From: Pedobacter steynii
GTDB lineage: Bacteria > Bacteroidota > Bacteroidia > Sphingobacteriales > Sphingobacteriaceae
Assembly (NCBI RefSeq): GCF_001721645.1
Contig: NZ_CP017141.1
Span: 3,906,001-3,970,000, forward strand
Length of the DNA: 64,000 nucleotides
Reading direction: 5' to 3'
The position numbers and the translations under genes were made by a program. Under the pieces are notes generated by a model. That model saw nothing but the letters and a program-made list of their open reading frames with translations. It was not told the origin of the DNA and did no database searches. Shown here piece by piece: positions 1-8,154 of this stretch. Position 1 is the stretch's first letter; each line of letters opens with the position of its first letter.

Positions 1-1004
1 TTTCCAATAATGGTTAAGCCGGGAATGCCTTCCAGTTGTGCAGTGGCATAAGTCAGTAACTCATTCTCGTGTTTTCTAATAGCGGCTTTACCTATCGTCT
101 GAATAAAGTCCAGTGCCGTTTTTAAAGCAATAGTATCTGCAATATTCGGTGTGCCCGCCTCATACTTATAAGGAAGGTCGTTGTAAGTTGTTTCTTCGAA
201 AGTGACCTCCTTAATCATCTCTCCTCCACCATGAAATACCGGCATGCTTTCCAGCAATTCTTTTTTTCCATAAAGCACTCCGATTCCGGTAGGAGCATAT
301 ATTTTATGACCAGAGAACGCAAAAAAGTCGCAATCCAAAGCCTGAACATCAATGTCTAGGTGTACTGCAGACTGTGCTCCATCTACCAATACTTTTGCAC
401 CTACCGCATGTGCGGCATCAATCATTTCTTTTACAGAATTAACCGTTCCCAAGGCATTAGAAACCTGAACAATGGAAACCAGCTTGGTCTTCTCTGTTAA
501 CAGATTTTTGTAGTCCTCTATAGAGATTTCCCCCTCATCGCTAACCGGAATCACCTTTAATACCGCATTCTTCTCCTGACAAAGGATTTGCCATGGGACG
601 ATATTCGAATGGTGTTCCATTCCGGAGATCAGGATTTCATCACCAGCTTTAATATACTGACGACCCCAGGTATAGGCCACAAGATTGATTCCTTCTGTCG
701 TCCCTCTGCTGAAGATAATTTCTTCCGCCGATGCTGCTCCAATAAACTCCTGTACTGCAGAACGTGTGGCCTCATAGGCCAATGTTGCTTCTTCAGCGAG
801 GGTATGGATGCCGCGGTGAATGTTTGCGTTATAGCGGCTATAATAATCACTCAGCGCATCAATTACGCATTGTGGCTTTTGGGAGGTCGCTGCATTGTCC
901 AAATAAACCAATGGTTTATCATTTACCGTTCTGCTGAGAATAGGAAACTGGGACCTGATCGCTTGCAGGTCTAAATCCAGGGATATGGAATCTATCTGTG
1001 TCAT
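1..1004 (-). CDS. sufS: Cysteine desulfurase SufS, partial (3' end beyond window)
   Basis: PLP-dependent cysteine desulfurase that supplies sulfur to the SUF Fe-S cluster scaffold in the cytoplasm. Reading the minus strand from the ATG at 1004 gives an open frame to the window edge (about 334 codons). It contains YLDNAATSQKP near the N-terminus, GTTEGINLVA, the GMEHHSNIVPW motif, VDGAQSAVH and the PLP-lysine motif FSGHKIYAPTG. The region with the active-site cysteine should lie outside the window. Only one base separates its start from the stop of sufD, so it is the last visible gene of sufBCDS. Family assignment is firm; completeness cannot be judged. Confidence 0.93.
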   Translation of the reverse strand, partial: MTQIDSISLDLDLQAIRSQFPILSRTVNDKPLVYLDNAATSQKPQCVIDALSDYYSRYNANIHRGIHTLAEEATLAYEATRSAVQEFIGAASAEEIIFSRGTTEGINLVAYTWGRQYIKAGDEILISGMEHHSNIVPWQILCQEKNAVLKVIPVSDEGEISIEDYKNLLTEKTKLVSIVQVSNALGTVNSVKEMIDAAHAVGAKVLVDGAQSAVHLDIDVQALDCDFFAFSGHKIYAPTGIGVLYGKKELLESMPVFHGGGEMIKEVTFEETTYNDLPYKYEAGTPNIADTIALKTALDFIQTIGKAAIRKHENELLTYATAQLEGIPGLTIIG

Positions 1005-1005
1005 T

Positions 1006-2310
1006 TTATGATATAGATAAGTGTTCGTAAATCAATTCTGCTACATGATTGCGCAAGGGTTCCGGTTTAATCTGATCCAGGATATCGGCAGCATAAGCCT
1101 CCAATAATAATACCTCTGCGGCTTCCTTTGGAATTCCCCTTGCCCTTAAATAGAACAAAGCATCTTCATCCAGCTGTCCAACCGTACAGCCATGAGAACA
1201 TTTTACATCATCTGCAAAAATCTCCAGCTGTGGTTTGGTATTGATCGTTGCTTTATCAGATAAAATAATATTTTTATTAGACTGGTAGGCATTTGTTTTC
1301 TGGGCATCAGGTTGTACAATAATCCTTCCGCTAAAAACACCGGTCGAACTGTCATCTGCAATCCCCTTGTAAAGCTGGTTACTAAAACAGTTTGGTTGTT
1401 TGTTGTCTACCAGTGTATGGTTGTCAACATGGCTATTTCCTTTTAACAGGTATAATCCATATAGGTGTGTTTCATTGCCCTCCGCATCCAATACCAGATT
1501 TAGGTTATTGCGGATTACTCCTCCATTCAGGGAAACCACTACAGTATGAACGTGGCTTCTCCCAATCTGGTGAATATGTGTGCTGCTTACCTGACTGGCA
1601 TTTAATCCGTCGTGTTGGATTTTATAGTATTCAACAAAAGCATTTTCATTCACCACAATTTCCATGACCTCATTGGTGAAACTTTCTGCCGTACCCAGTG
1701 TGGTATAGGTTTCCGTTAGCTGTAATTTTGCACTTTCTTCCACATAGATCAGGCTACGGGGTTGAGAAAGTGTGTTTTTTTGCCTTGCATCAGCAATATG
1801 GTAGAGGTAAACAGGCCGTACTGTTTGTTGTTTTTTTGGGATGAGAATGAAAACGCCATCTTGTATAAAAGAGGTGTTTAAGGCATGAATGCCATCCTTA
1901 AGGTATTGACTACTTTGCCCAAGGTGTTCCTTGATCAGCGTTTCATATCCGCCTCTTGCTGCTGCTTCCAAAGGTAAAATAACAAGTTGTGAAGCAGCAT
2001 CACGGATAGTCGATAAATCCGGAGCAAAACGCCCGTTTACGAAAACCAGCTCATTGGCTTGTTCATAACCTTTTAAACGAAGACCATCTATATCGGATAG
2101 GCTTAAAGCCTGTGGATTGGTGGCAAACTGATAGTCTTTCTCAAATAAGCTACTGATATTGGTATATTTCCATTCTTCCAACTTTAAAGTTGGTAAACCT
2201 GCATGATTAAAGGTGCTGAAACCGGCTGTTCTCAGGTCAGTTATGGCGTTTGCCGGACCAGAATCCTGAAGCTGCTCAAATTGATCCTTAAAATAATTTA
2301 CATTCGTCAT
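1006..2310 (-). CDS. sufD: Fe-S cluster assembly protein SufD
   Basis: Scaffold component of the SufBC2D complex, in which SufD pairs with SufB and is driven by the SufC ATPase. The protein is 434 residues, normal for SufD. The C-terminal beta-helix region carries KTNAYQSNKNIILSDKA, PQLEIFADDVKCSHGCT and the GQLDEDALFYLRARGI segment typical of SufB/SufD. The N-terminus has the substrate-domain LEEWKYTNISSLF motif. It follows sufC by 27 bases and abuts sufS, consistent with one transcript from the promoter at 4623-4654. Confidence 0.95.
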   Translation of the reverse strand: MTNVNYFKDQFEQLQDSGPANAITDLRTAGFSTFNHAGLPTLKLEEWKYTNISSLFEKDYQFATNPQALSLSDIDGLRLKGYEQANELVFVNGRFAPDLSTIRDAASQLVILPLEAAARGGYETLIKEHLGQSSQYLKDGIHALNTSFIQDGVFILIPKKQQTVRPVYLYHIADARQKNTLSQPRSLIYVEESAKLQLTETYTTLGTAESFTNEVMEIVVNENAFVEYYKIQHDGLNASQVSSTHIHQIGRSHVHTVVVSLNGGVIRNNLNLVLDAEGNETHLYGLYLLKGNSHVDNHTLVDNKQPNCFSNQLYKGIADDSSTGVFSGRIIVQPDAQKTNAYQSNKNIILSDKATINTKPQLEIFADDVKCSHGCTVGQLDEDALFYLRARGIPKEAAEVLLLEAYAADILDQIKPEPLRNHVAELIYEHLSIS

Positions 2311-2337
2311 TATCTTTCTTTTTTGATGATGATCGGT

Positions 2338-3102
2338 TTACAGACTGGCTGCTAAATCTGCTTCATCGGTAATAAAATCGTACCCTTTTTCTTCCAGCTC
2401 CAAAGCCAGTTCTTTCGTTCCGGATTTTACAATTTTTCCGTTGTAAAGAACATGTACAAAGTCGGGCTGAATATAATCCAGCAGGCGTTGATAATGGGTG
2501 ATGAGCAATATGGCACGGTTTTCATTTCTCAGTTTGTTGATGCCGTTTGCCACGATACGTAAAGCATCAATGTCCAGTCCGGAATCTGTTTCGTCAAGGA
2601 TGGCCAGTTTAGGTTCCAACATAGCCATCTGGAAAACTTCATTTCTTTTCTTTTCTCCACCGGAAAAGCCTTCATTGATAGAGCGGCTCAACAATGACTG
2701 GTCAATCTCTACCAAAGCCATTTTTTGTTTCATCATTTTTAAGAAAGCAACCGCATCTAAAGGCTCTTCGCCCTGATACTTGCGTTTCTCATTTACAGCA
2801 GCTTTAATGAAATTTGTTGTGCTTACTCCAGGAATCTCTACAGGATACTGGAAGGCCAGAAATAGACCCTCACGTGCCCTGTCCTCAGTAGAAAGCTCCA
2901 ACAGGTCTTTTTCCAGGAAGGTCACTTCACCTTCAGTTACTTCATATTCTTCTCTTCCTGCAAGTACGGAGGCAAGGGTGCTTTTGCCGGAACCGTTGGG
3001 CCCCATAATGGCATGAACTTCACCCGCTTTAATGTCGAGATTAATTCCTTTCAGGATTTCCTTACCTTCAATATTTGCGTGTATATTTTTGATTGATAAC
3101 AT
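2338..3102 (-). CDS. sufC: Fe-S cluster assembly ATPase SufC
   Basis: Soluble ABC-type ATPase that powers the SufBCD scaffold; it is not a transporter component. The 254-residue protein has Walker A GPNGSGKST (about residues 34-42), the Q-loop in FQYPVEIPG, the signature FSGGEKKRNE and the SufC-type Walker B region LAILDETDSGLD, followed by the switch histidine in LLITHYQRLL. The gene lies between sufB and sufD with short gaps (31 and 27 bases), as expected for a co-transcribed unit. Confidence 0.96.
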   Translation of the reverse strand: MLSIKNIHANIEGKEILKGINLDIKAGEVHAIMGPNGSGKSTLASVLAGREEYEVTEGEVTFLEKDLLELSTEDRAREGLFLAFQYPVEIPGVSTTNFIKAAVNEKRKYQGEEPLDAVAFLKMMKQKMALVEIDQSLLSRSINEGFSGGEKKRNEVFQMAMLEPKLAILDETDSGLDIDALRIVANGINKLRNENRAILLITHYQRLLDYIQPDFVHVLYNGKIVKSGTKELALELEEKGYDFITDEADLAASL

Positions 3103-3133
3103 GATCTTATAAAATTTATATGGGTACTTTTAA

Positions 3134-4579
3134 CTATCCTACACTGCCTTCCATACTGATGGCAAGTAGTTTTTGCGCCTCTATGGCAAATTCCATAGGC
3201 AACTGATTCATTACTTCTTTTGCAAAGCCATTGACAATCAGGGCTACAGCAGTTTCTGCGTCAATACCACGTTGTCTGCAATAGAACAACTGATCTTCCC
3301 CGATCTTTGAGGTTGTTGCTTCATGTTCTACAATGGCAGTTTTGTTTTTTACTTCTATATATGGGAAGGTATGGGCACCACATTTGTCGCCCAACAGGAG
3401 GGAGTCACATTGCGAGTAATTTCGTGCATTGGTTGCTCCTTTACTGGCACGAACCAAACCGCGGTAGCTATTCTGACTTTGTCCGGCCGAAATACCTTTG
3501 GAAACAATCCTGCTGCGGGTATTTTTCCCCAGATGAATCATTTTAGTTCCTGTATCTGCCTGTTGATGGTGGTTGGTAAAGGCTACGGAATAAAATTCTC
3601 CGATTGAGTAGTCGCCTTTCAGGATTACACTTGGATATTTCCAGGTAATTGCTGACCCTGTTTCTACCTGTGTCCAGGAAATCTTAGAATGATCACCCTG
3701 ACACATTCCTCGTTTGGTAACGAAATTATAGATCCCGCCCTGGCCATCTTTATCACCAGGATACCAGTTTTGAACCGTAGAGTATTTAATTTCGGCCTTT
3801 TTCATCGCTACAAGTTCTACTACTGCAGCATGCAACTGGTTTTCATCCCTCATCGGGGCAGTACAACCTTCCAGATAACTGACATAACTCTCTTCTTCCG
3901 CAATGATTAAAGTCCGTTCAAACTGTCCTGAGTTTTCTGCATTGATACGGAAATAAGTAGAAAGCTCCATCGGACAACGTACGCCCTTAGGAATGTAACA
4001 GAAAGATCCATCCGTAAATACTGCAGAGTTTAATGCGGAAAAGTAATTGTCTGTCATCGGCACGACAGAGCCCAGATATTTTTTTACCAGATCAGGATGT
4101 TTTTGAATGGCTTCGCTGATGGAGCAAAAAATAACACCTATTTCTAAAAGCTGTTCCTTAAAAGAGGTGGCAATAGAAACGCTGTCCATCACTACATCCA
4201 CTGCTACACCGGTTAGCCTCTTTTGTTCATTCAATGAAATTCCCAACTTTTCAAATGTGCGCAGCAATTCAGGATCTACTTCATCCAGACTATTGAGCTG
4301 TTCTTTCTTCTTAGGTGCAGCATAATAAATGATATCCTGATAATTAATGGGTGGATATTTGACATTGGGCCATTTGGGCTCCTCCATCTTTAGCCAGTGT
4401 GCATAGGCTTTGAGACGCCAGTTCAGCATCCATTCCGGCTCATTTTTCTTTTTCGAAATGAGGGCTATAACCGCCTCATTCAGCCCTTTGGGAATAATAT
4501 CCGTATCAATATCTGTAACAAAACCGTACTTGTAATCATTTAGTGCGGTTTGCTCGAGCATATTTAAATCTTCATTCAT
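3134..4579 (-). CDS. sufB: Fe-S cluster assembly protein SufB
   Basis: Core scaffold subunit on which Fe-S clusters are built in the SufBC2D complex. At 481 residues it has the usual SufB length. Recognisable segments include YIPKGVRCPMELSTYFRIN, AEEESYVSYLEGCTAP, the SYRGLVRASKGATNARNYSQCDSLL stretch and a C-terminal EHEATTSKIGEDQLFYCRQRGI. It is the first gene of the operon. The ATG at 4579 is preceded by an A-rich stretch rather than a clear Shine-Dalgarno site, which is common in Bacteroidota. The promoter and palindrome lie 44-91 bases upstream. Confidence 0.96.
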   Translation of the reverse strand: MNEDLNMLEQTALNDYKYGFVTDIDTDIIPKGLNEAVIALISKKKNEPEWMLNWRLKAYAHWLKMEEPKWPNVKYPPINYQDIIYYAAPKKKEQLNSLDEVDPELLRTFEKLGISLNEQKRLTGVAVDVVMDSVSIATSFKEQLLEIGVIFCSISEAIQKHPDLVKKYLGSVVPMTDNYFSALNSAVFTDGSFCYIPKGVRCPMELSTYFRINAENSGQFERTLIIAEEESYVSYLEGCTAPMRDENQLHAAVVELVAMKKAEIKYSTVQNWYPGDKDGQGGIYNFVTKRGMCQGDHSKISWTQVETGSAITWKYPSVILKGDYSIGEFYSVAFTNHHQQADTGTKMIHLGKNTRSRIVSKGISAGQSQNSYRGLVRASKGATNARNYSQCDSLLLGDKCGAHTFPYIEVKNKTAIVEHEATTSKIGEDQLFYCRQRGIDAETAVALIVNGFAKEVMNQLPMEFAIEAQKLLAISMEGSVG

Positions 4580-4622
4580 GATATCGGTCTTTTAACTATT
4601 ATAATCGCAATAATTTACCATG

Positions 4623-4654
4623 CAAAGATAAGGCTCTTTCACTGTTTATACAAA
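4623..4654 (-). promoter_or_regulatory. Bacteroidota-type promoter of the suf operon
   Basis: On the minus strand TTTG (plus 4651-4654) is followed by exactly 20 bases and then TATCTTTG (plus 4623-4630). This matches the known Bacteroidota consensus TTTG-N19/21-TAnnTTTG on both elements. The predicted start is near 4616, giving a leader of roughly 35 bases before sufB. The -33 element lies across the centre of the inverted repeat at 4639-4670. Confidence 0.75.
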
Positions 4655-4670
4655 ATAGTATAAACAGTGA
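4639..4670. promoter_or_regulatory. Perfect 13-bp palindrome over the suf -33 box (likely operator)
   Basis: TCACTGTTTATAC (4639-4651), a 6-base spacer and its exact reverse complement (4658-4670). The -33 TTTG of the suf promoter falls in the middle, so a dimer bound here would block or modulate RNA polymerase. It also lies 22 bases after the stop of the AraC gene, but there is no T-tract after it on that strand, so operator is preferred over terminator. The cognate regulator is unknown. Confidence 0.6.
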
Positions 4671-4692
4671 ATTGTAAGATTTATCATAGAAT

Positions 4693-5547
4693 TCAGACCA
4701 GGGTATTGAATTTCGATGCGATATGATTCCTTGCATGTTTTTGAAATTCTTCCGGAGATTGTCCGGTTTGTTTCCTGAAGAAACGGCTAAAGTAAGGGCG
4801 GTCGGTAAAATTCAGGTCGTATGCAATTTGTTTTAAAGAATACTCACTATGAATAATTTTTCTTTTCGCTTCCAATATGATTCTGTCATGAATCAATTGC
4901 ACACTGGTTTTATTGAGTTTTTCTTTAAGTACCTGGTTCAGGCGTTTCGAGCTGAGGTTTAAGGCAGCCGCATAGAAGTCGGCATTGCGTTCCTGAAGAT
5001 AATTGTCTTCCAGCAGCAGCATAAATTCATATACTCTTTTCTGATTAAGGTCCTGACTTGTGAAAACATGTTCCTTAATCCGGATTAGTTTCAAAAGAAA
5101 GACTTTTAGCATCGCTTTCAGGATAGAAAAATTATTTTGCTGAAGCAGGTATTCCTCTTCCATCAGCACATAAATCTTTTCCAGCTCCCTGGCATTTTCG
5201 AGCTGGAGCGGCAGAAAGGAGAATTCTCCCTGAATATTGAAAATTTTAAAGATATCCAGATAAAACTCTTTGTCTTCTTCCCCGAGAAAGTCTCTTTTAA
5301 ACGACAATAAAACGCCATTTTTTCCAGCCTTATTCAATTGATGTACCCGGTAAGGGGGGATCAGGTAAATCCAGTTTCCCAATTCTTCCCCTTCTTTGGT
5401 GGCATGTAAAGGGTATTCATTTTTTAACCAGACAATTTCAAAGAAGTCTTTTCTCCATGGATCATTGAGGTAACTCGGTGGACAGTTTTCCAGATTCCTG
5501 ATATAAATCAGAGATTTTTCTAAACCAAGTGTGGTATTTTCTTTCAT
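4693..5547 (-). CDS. AraC-family transcriptional regulator divergent from hxlBA
   Basis: 284 residues. The N-terminal half is a cupin-like sensor segment with weak conservation; the C-terminal ~100 residues form two helix-turn-helix units. These include NLSSKRLNQVLKEKL and SLKQIAYDLNFTDRPYFSRFFRKQTGQSPEEF, the latter a textbook second AraC HTH. It is transcribed away from hxlB with a 174-base intergenic region, so it is the most likely regulator of hxlBA. That link is inferred from position only. Bacillus HxlR belongs to a different family, so the control would be of a different type. Confidence 0.85.
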   Translation of the reverse strand: MKENTTLGLEKSLIYIRNLENCPPSYLNDPWRKDFFEIVWLKNEYPLHATKEGEELGNWIYLIPPYRVHQLNKAGKNGVLLSFKRDFLGEEDKEFYLDIFKIFNIQGEFSFLPLQLENARELEKIYVLMEEEYLLQQNNFSILKAMLKVFLLKLIRIKEHVFTSQDLNQKRVYEFMLLLEDNYLQERNADFYAAALNLSSKRLNQVLKEKLNKTSVQLIHDRIILEAKRKIIHSEYSLKQIAYDLNFTDRPYFSRFFRKQTGQSPEEFQKHARNHIASKFNTLV

Positions 5548-5692
5548 TTCTGATTCAAATATAAGTTATCCTCAATTATCGCATTGGACAATCCGGACAT
5601 TCAGGTGGATTTATTTCTAAAGCGATTGTTTTTTTTCCAGATAGTCCAATATAATGCGCATAATGTATAAGGATCAGGGGGTATGCTGAAGA

Positions 5693-5700
5693 TACCTTTG
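5693..5700 (+). promoter_or_regulatory. -7 element TACCTTTG upstream of hxlB
   Basis: TACCTTTG matches TAnnTTTG and lies 21 bases before the hxlB ATG. At the expected distance upstream there is no TTTG-like -33 box. A promoter lacking -33 is what one expects of an activator-dependent promoter, in keeping with the divergent AraC gene. The upstream sequence also repeats ATAATG twice nine bases apart near 5651-5664. Confidence 0.4.
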
Positions 5701-5721
5701 TGACTAAAGATCGGGGAAATC

Positions 5722-6297
5722 ATGAAAGAACAGAAATTTTCAACAGCGATCAGGTCGAATATGGACTTGATTTTAAAGGAACAAATCAGCCTGTCTGAAA
5801 AGATTGATTATACACAGGTCGCCACATTTATTCCTTACATATATAGTGCAGACCGACTATTTTTAACAGCTGCCGGGCGTTCTGGACTTGCTTTAAAAGC
5901 TGCGGCGATGCGGCTAATGCATTTTGGATTGAAAGTATTTGTCGTTGGTGAAATCACAACCCCTGCAATCGGACCAGGTGACCTTTTGATTGTGGCCTCT
6001 GGTTCGGGAACAACGGCTTCGATTTTAACTACAGCAGAAAAAGGAATTAAAGCAGGGGCAACAGTGCTTGCATTTTCTACCACTTTGGCTGCTCCTCTGG
6101 CAAAATTAGCTTCGCATACCATCATTCTTCCGGCAGCGCAAAAAGAAGATCATGGCAAAAGTATTTCTGTACAATATGCAGGAAGTTTATTTGAGCAGGG
6201 CTTGTGGCTGCTAACGGATGCGATCTTTCAAACGATGTGGGAAGAAAAGCCGGTTCCGGCAGAAGAGCTTTGGAAAAGGCATGCGAATCTGGAATAA
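5722..6297 (+). CDS. hxlB: 6-phospho-3-hexuloisomerase
   Basis: Second enzyme of formaldehyde fixation by the ribulose monophosphate pathway: converts D-arabino-3-hexulose 6-phosphate to fructose 6-phosphate. The 191-residue protein is a single SIS domain with TAAGRSGLALKAAAMRLMH, FVVGEITTPAIGPGDLLI and VASGSGTTASILTTAEKG, the motifs of the PHI subfamily, and a C-terminal SVQYAGSLFEQGLWLLTDA. It precedes hxlA by 47 bases, the reverse of the hxlA-hxlB order in Bacillus subtilis. Confidence 0.9.
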   Translation: MKEQKFSTAIRSNMDLILKEQISLSEKIDYTQVATFIPYIYSADRLFLTAAGRSGLALKAAAMRLMHFGLKVFVVGEITTPAIGPGDLLIVASGSGTTASILTTAEKGIKAGATVLAFSTTLAAPLAKLASHTIILPAAQKEDHGKSISVQYAGSLFEQGLWLLTDAIFQTMWEEKPVPAEELWKRHANLE

Positions 6298-6344
6298 CAT
6301 ACCAGGAATGATAAACTTAAATAGAAATAAAAACAAATCATATT

Positions 6345-6980
6345 ATGGCAAAATTACAAGTAGCAATAGATTTATTGAGCACAACAGAAGCATTGGCATT
6401 GGTTGCTAAAATTGCTCCTTATATCGATATTATAGAATTGGGTACTCCATTGATAAAAAAAGAAGGATTGGCAGTGGTTACTGCAATGAAAGCAGCTTAT
6501 CCTGATAAACTGGTTTTTGCAGATTTAAAAACCATGGATGCAGGAGAACTGGAAGCGGATATCGCATTTAAGGCCGGTGCAGATCTGGTTACTGTTCTTG
6601 GAGCAGCAGGTAATGCGACGATTGCAGGTGCAATAAAAGCTGGAAAAGCACATGGTAAAGGTGTGGTTGTAGATACAATTGGTGTTGCTGACCGGGTGAA
6701 ACGTGCGCAGGAAGCAATTGCGTTGGGCGCGGAGTTTGTAGAATTACATGCAGGTTTAGACGAACAATGGACAGCAGGATATTCTATTCAGGTATTGATT
6801 GATGAGGCTGCAGGCGCAGGAGTTCCGGTTTCCATTGCCGGTGGGGTTAATATCGATAATGTAACTGCAGTGATTAAAGCAGGAGCAATCGTTGCTGTAG
6901 CAGGTGCCGCAATTTATGGTGCAGAAGATCCTGCAGCTGCTGCGCGGGCTTTACGTGAGGCGATTGATGCTGTTGCATAA
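6345..6980 (+). CDS. hxlA: 3-hexulose-6-phosphate synthase
   Basis: Condenses formaldehyde with ribulose 5-phosphate, the carbon-fixing or detoxifying step of the RuMP pathway. It is a 211-residue (beta/alpha)8 member of the OMP-decarboxylase superfamily. Visible motifs are QVAIDLLSTTEAL, IDIIELGTPLIKKEG, the metal-site motif FADLKTMDAGELEADIAF, VELHAGLDEQ and the phosphate-binding SIAGGVNIDNV. It is a complete stand-alone form, not fused to PHI. With hxlB it forms a compact two-gene operon bracketed by AraC regulators. Confidence 0.93.
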   Translation: MAKLQVAIDLLSTTEALALVAKIAPYIDIIELGTPLIKKEGLAVVTAMKAAYPDKLVFADLKTMDAGELEADIAFKAGADLVTVLGAAGNATIAGAIKAGKAHGKGVVVDTIGVADRVKRAQEAIALGAEFVELHAGLDEQWTAGYSIQVLIDEAAGAGVPVSIAGGVNIDNVTAVIKAGAIVAVAGAAIYGAEDPAAAARALREAIDAVA

Positions 6981-7004
6981 TTTATAAATTTAATTGTTGA
7001 AACT

Positions 7005-7034
7005 AACCGTCCGTAGAATAATCTTCGGGCGGTT
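7005..7034 (+). terminator. Hairpin after hxlA, weak terminator
   Basis: AACCGTCCG and CGGGCGGTT pair over nine bases with one G-T wobble, 25 bases after the hxlA stop. A long T-tract does not follow immediately, so this may only stabilise the 3' end. Confidence 0.35.
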
Positions 7035-7100
7035 CTGGTAAAATCTTGTTATTTTTATACAGGCGATTGGGCATTGTCAGCTCTTTTTCCTGTCCCTCAA

Positions 7101-8036
7101 ATGAAAGAAAGAGAAAAACCAGTTTTTAACTCCCTGTTAAAGCAATACCTGCATTTTGGATTGCCGGTTGATCAGATTGACGGGAAAATTGATTTTACTA
7201 TTCATAACCTGCAGGATATTCACCTGGGGCTGCCTTTTAAATCTCCGGTATACCGGGCAAATTTTTTCTCCTTTGTTTTCGTGAAGGATGGCCATGGCAA
7301 GTATACTACAGACGATCTTGGTTTCAATACCGTTCCGGGAACCATTTATTTCACAAATCCCGGTCATTATAAATCTTACGAATGGGAGGAGATTAAGGAG
7401 GTTTACCTGATTACGTTAAGTGAATCTTTTCTAAAAGAAAATGTTCATCCGGATGTTTTTGAAGAATTTCCCTTTCTGCTGGCAGAAACGGTCTTGCCAA
7501 GAGTACTCGATCCGGAATCATTCTCTGAGTTTGAACAGCTTTATCTACAGATCAGGAAAGAATATTTTGCCAGTTCCCCCTACAGAAACAGATTGATTGG
7601 TAACCTGTTTGTAGTCCTGCTGCTGAAAATAAAGGAATATTTCTGGAAGGATTATAATCCAATTTATGAGGGGAACAGAAGTTCTCAGATTGTTAAAAAT
7701 TTCAAAATGATGCTTGAAAAACATTATAGGGATTTAAGCAGTGGGAAGGTAACACAGGTGTTTCGTGTTCAGGAATATGCCAGCGCCCAAAATCTGCATC
7801 CCAACTATTTAAGTAATGTGCTGAAGAGTAAAACAGGAAAAGGCATCGGGACCTGGATAACAGAAAAAACAATTGCTGAATCAAAATCATTATTACAGAA
7901 TTCTTCCACATCAATCAAAGAAATCGCTTATGTTCTTGGCTTTTCGGAAGCTTCGCATTTCAGTAACTACTTTAAAAAGCATACGGGACTTTCTCCTGTT
8001 TTATATAGGAAGCAGCAGGATACACCCAAATCTTAG
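7101..8036 (+). CDS. AraC-family transcriptional regulator
   Basis: From the ATG at 7101 the protein has 311 residues (a TTG 27 bases upstream is also in frame but less likely). The N-terminal part resembles a cupin sensor (FFSFVFVKDGHGKYTTDDLGF...). The C-terminus has two HTH units: YASAQNLHPNYLSNVLKSKTGKG and SIKEIAYVLGFSEASHFSNYFKKHTGLSP. It lies 120 bases after hxlA on the same strand and upstream of a DUF418 gene. It could control either neighbour; the sequence does not decide. Confidence 0.8.
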   Translation: MKEREKPVFNSLLKQYLHFGLPVDQIDGKIDFTIHNLQDIHLGLPFKSPVYRANFFSFVFVKDGHGKYTTDDLGFNTVPGTIYFTNPGHYKSYEWEEIKEVYLITLSESFLKENVHPDVFEEFPFLLAETVLPRVLDPESFSEFEQLYLQIRKEYFASSPYRNRLIGNLFVVLLLKIKEYFWKDYNPIYEGNRSSQIVKNFKMMLEKHYRDLSSGKVTQVFRVQEYASAQNLHPNYLSNVLKSKTGKGIGTWITEKTIAESKSLLQNSSTSIKEIAYVLGFSEASHFSNYFKKHTGLSPVLYRKQQDTPKS

Positions 8037-8154
8037 ATTTTTATATATGCTCCCGCTTCTTAATTTACCTCAGACGTAAACATATTTTTTTATTTGTATC
8101 GTTTTTCGTTCTCCTAACAGGAAAATTGTTAAATTGTTTCTATATTTAAGAATA

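Noticed and set aside
588..974. 128-codon plus-strand frame
   Set aside because: Antisense to the conserved sufS reading frame, which has full motif support.
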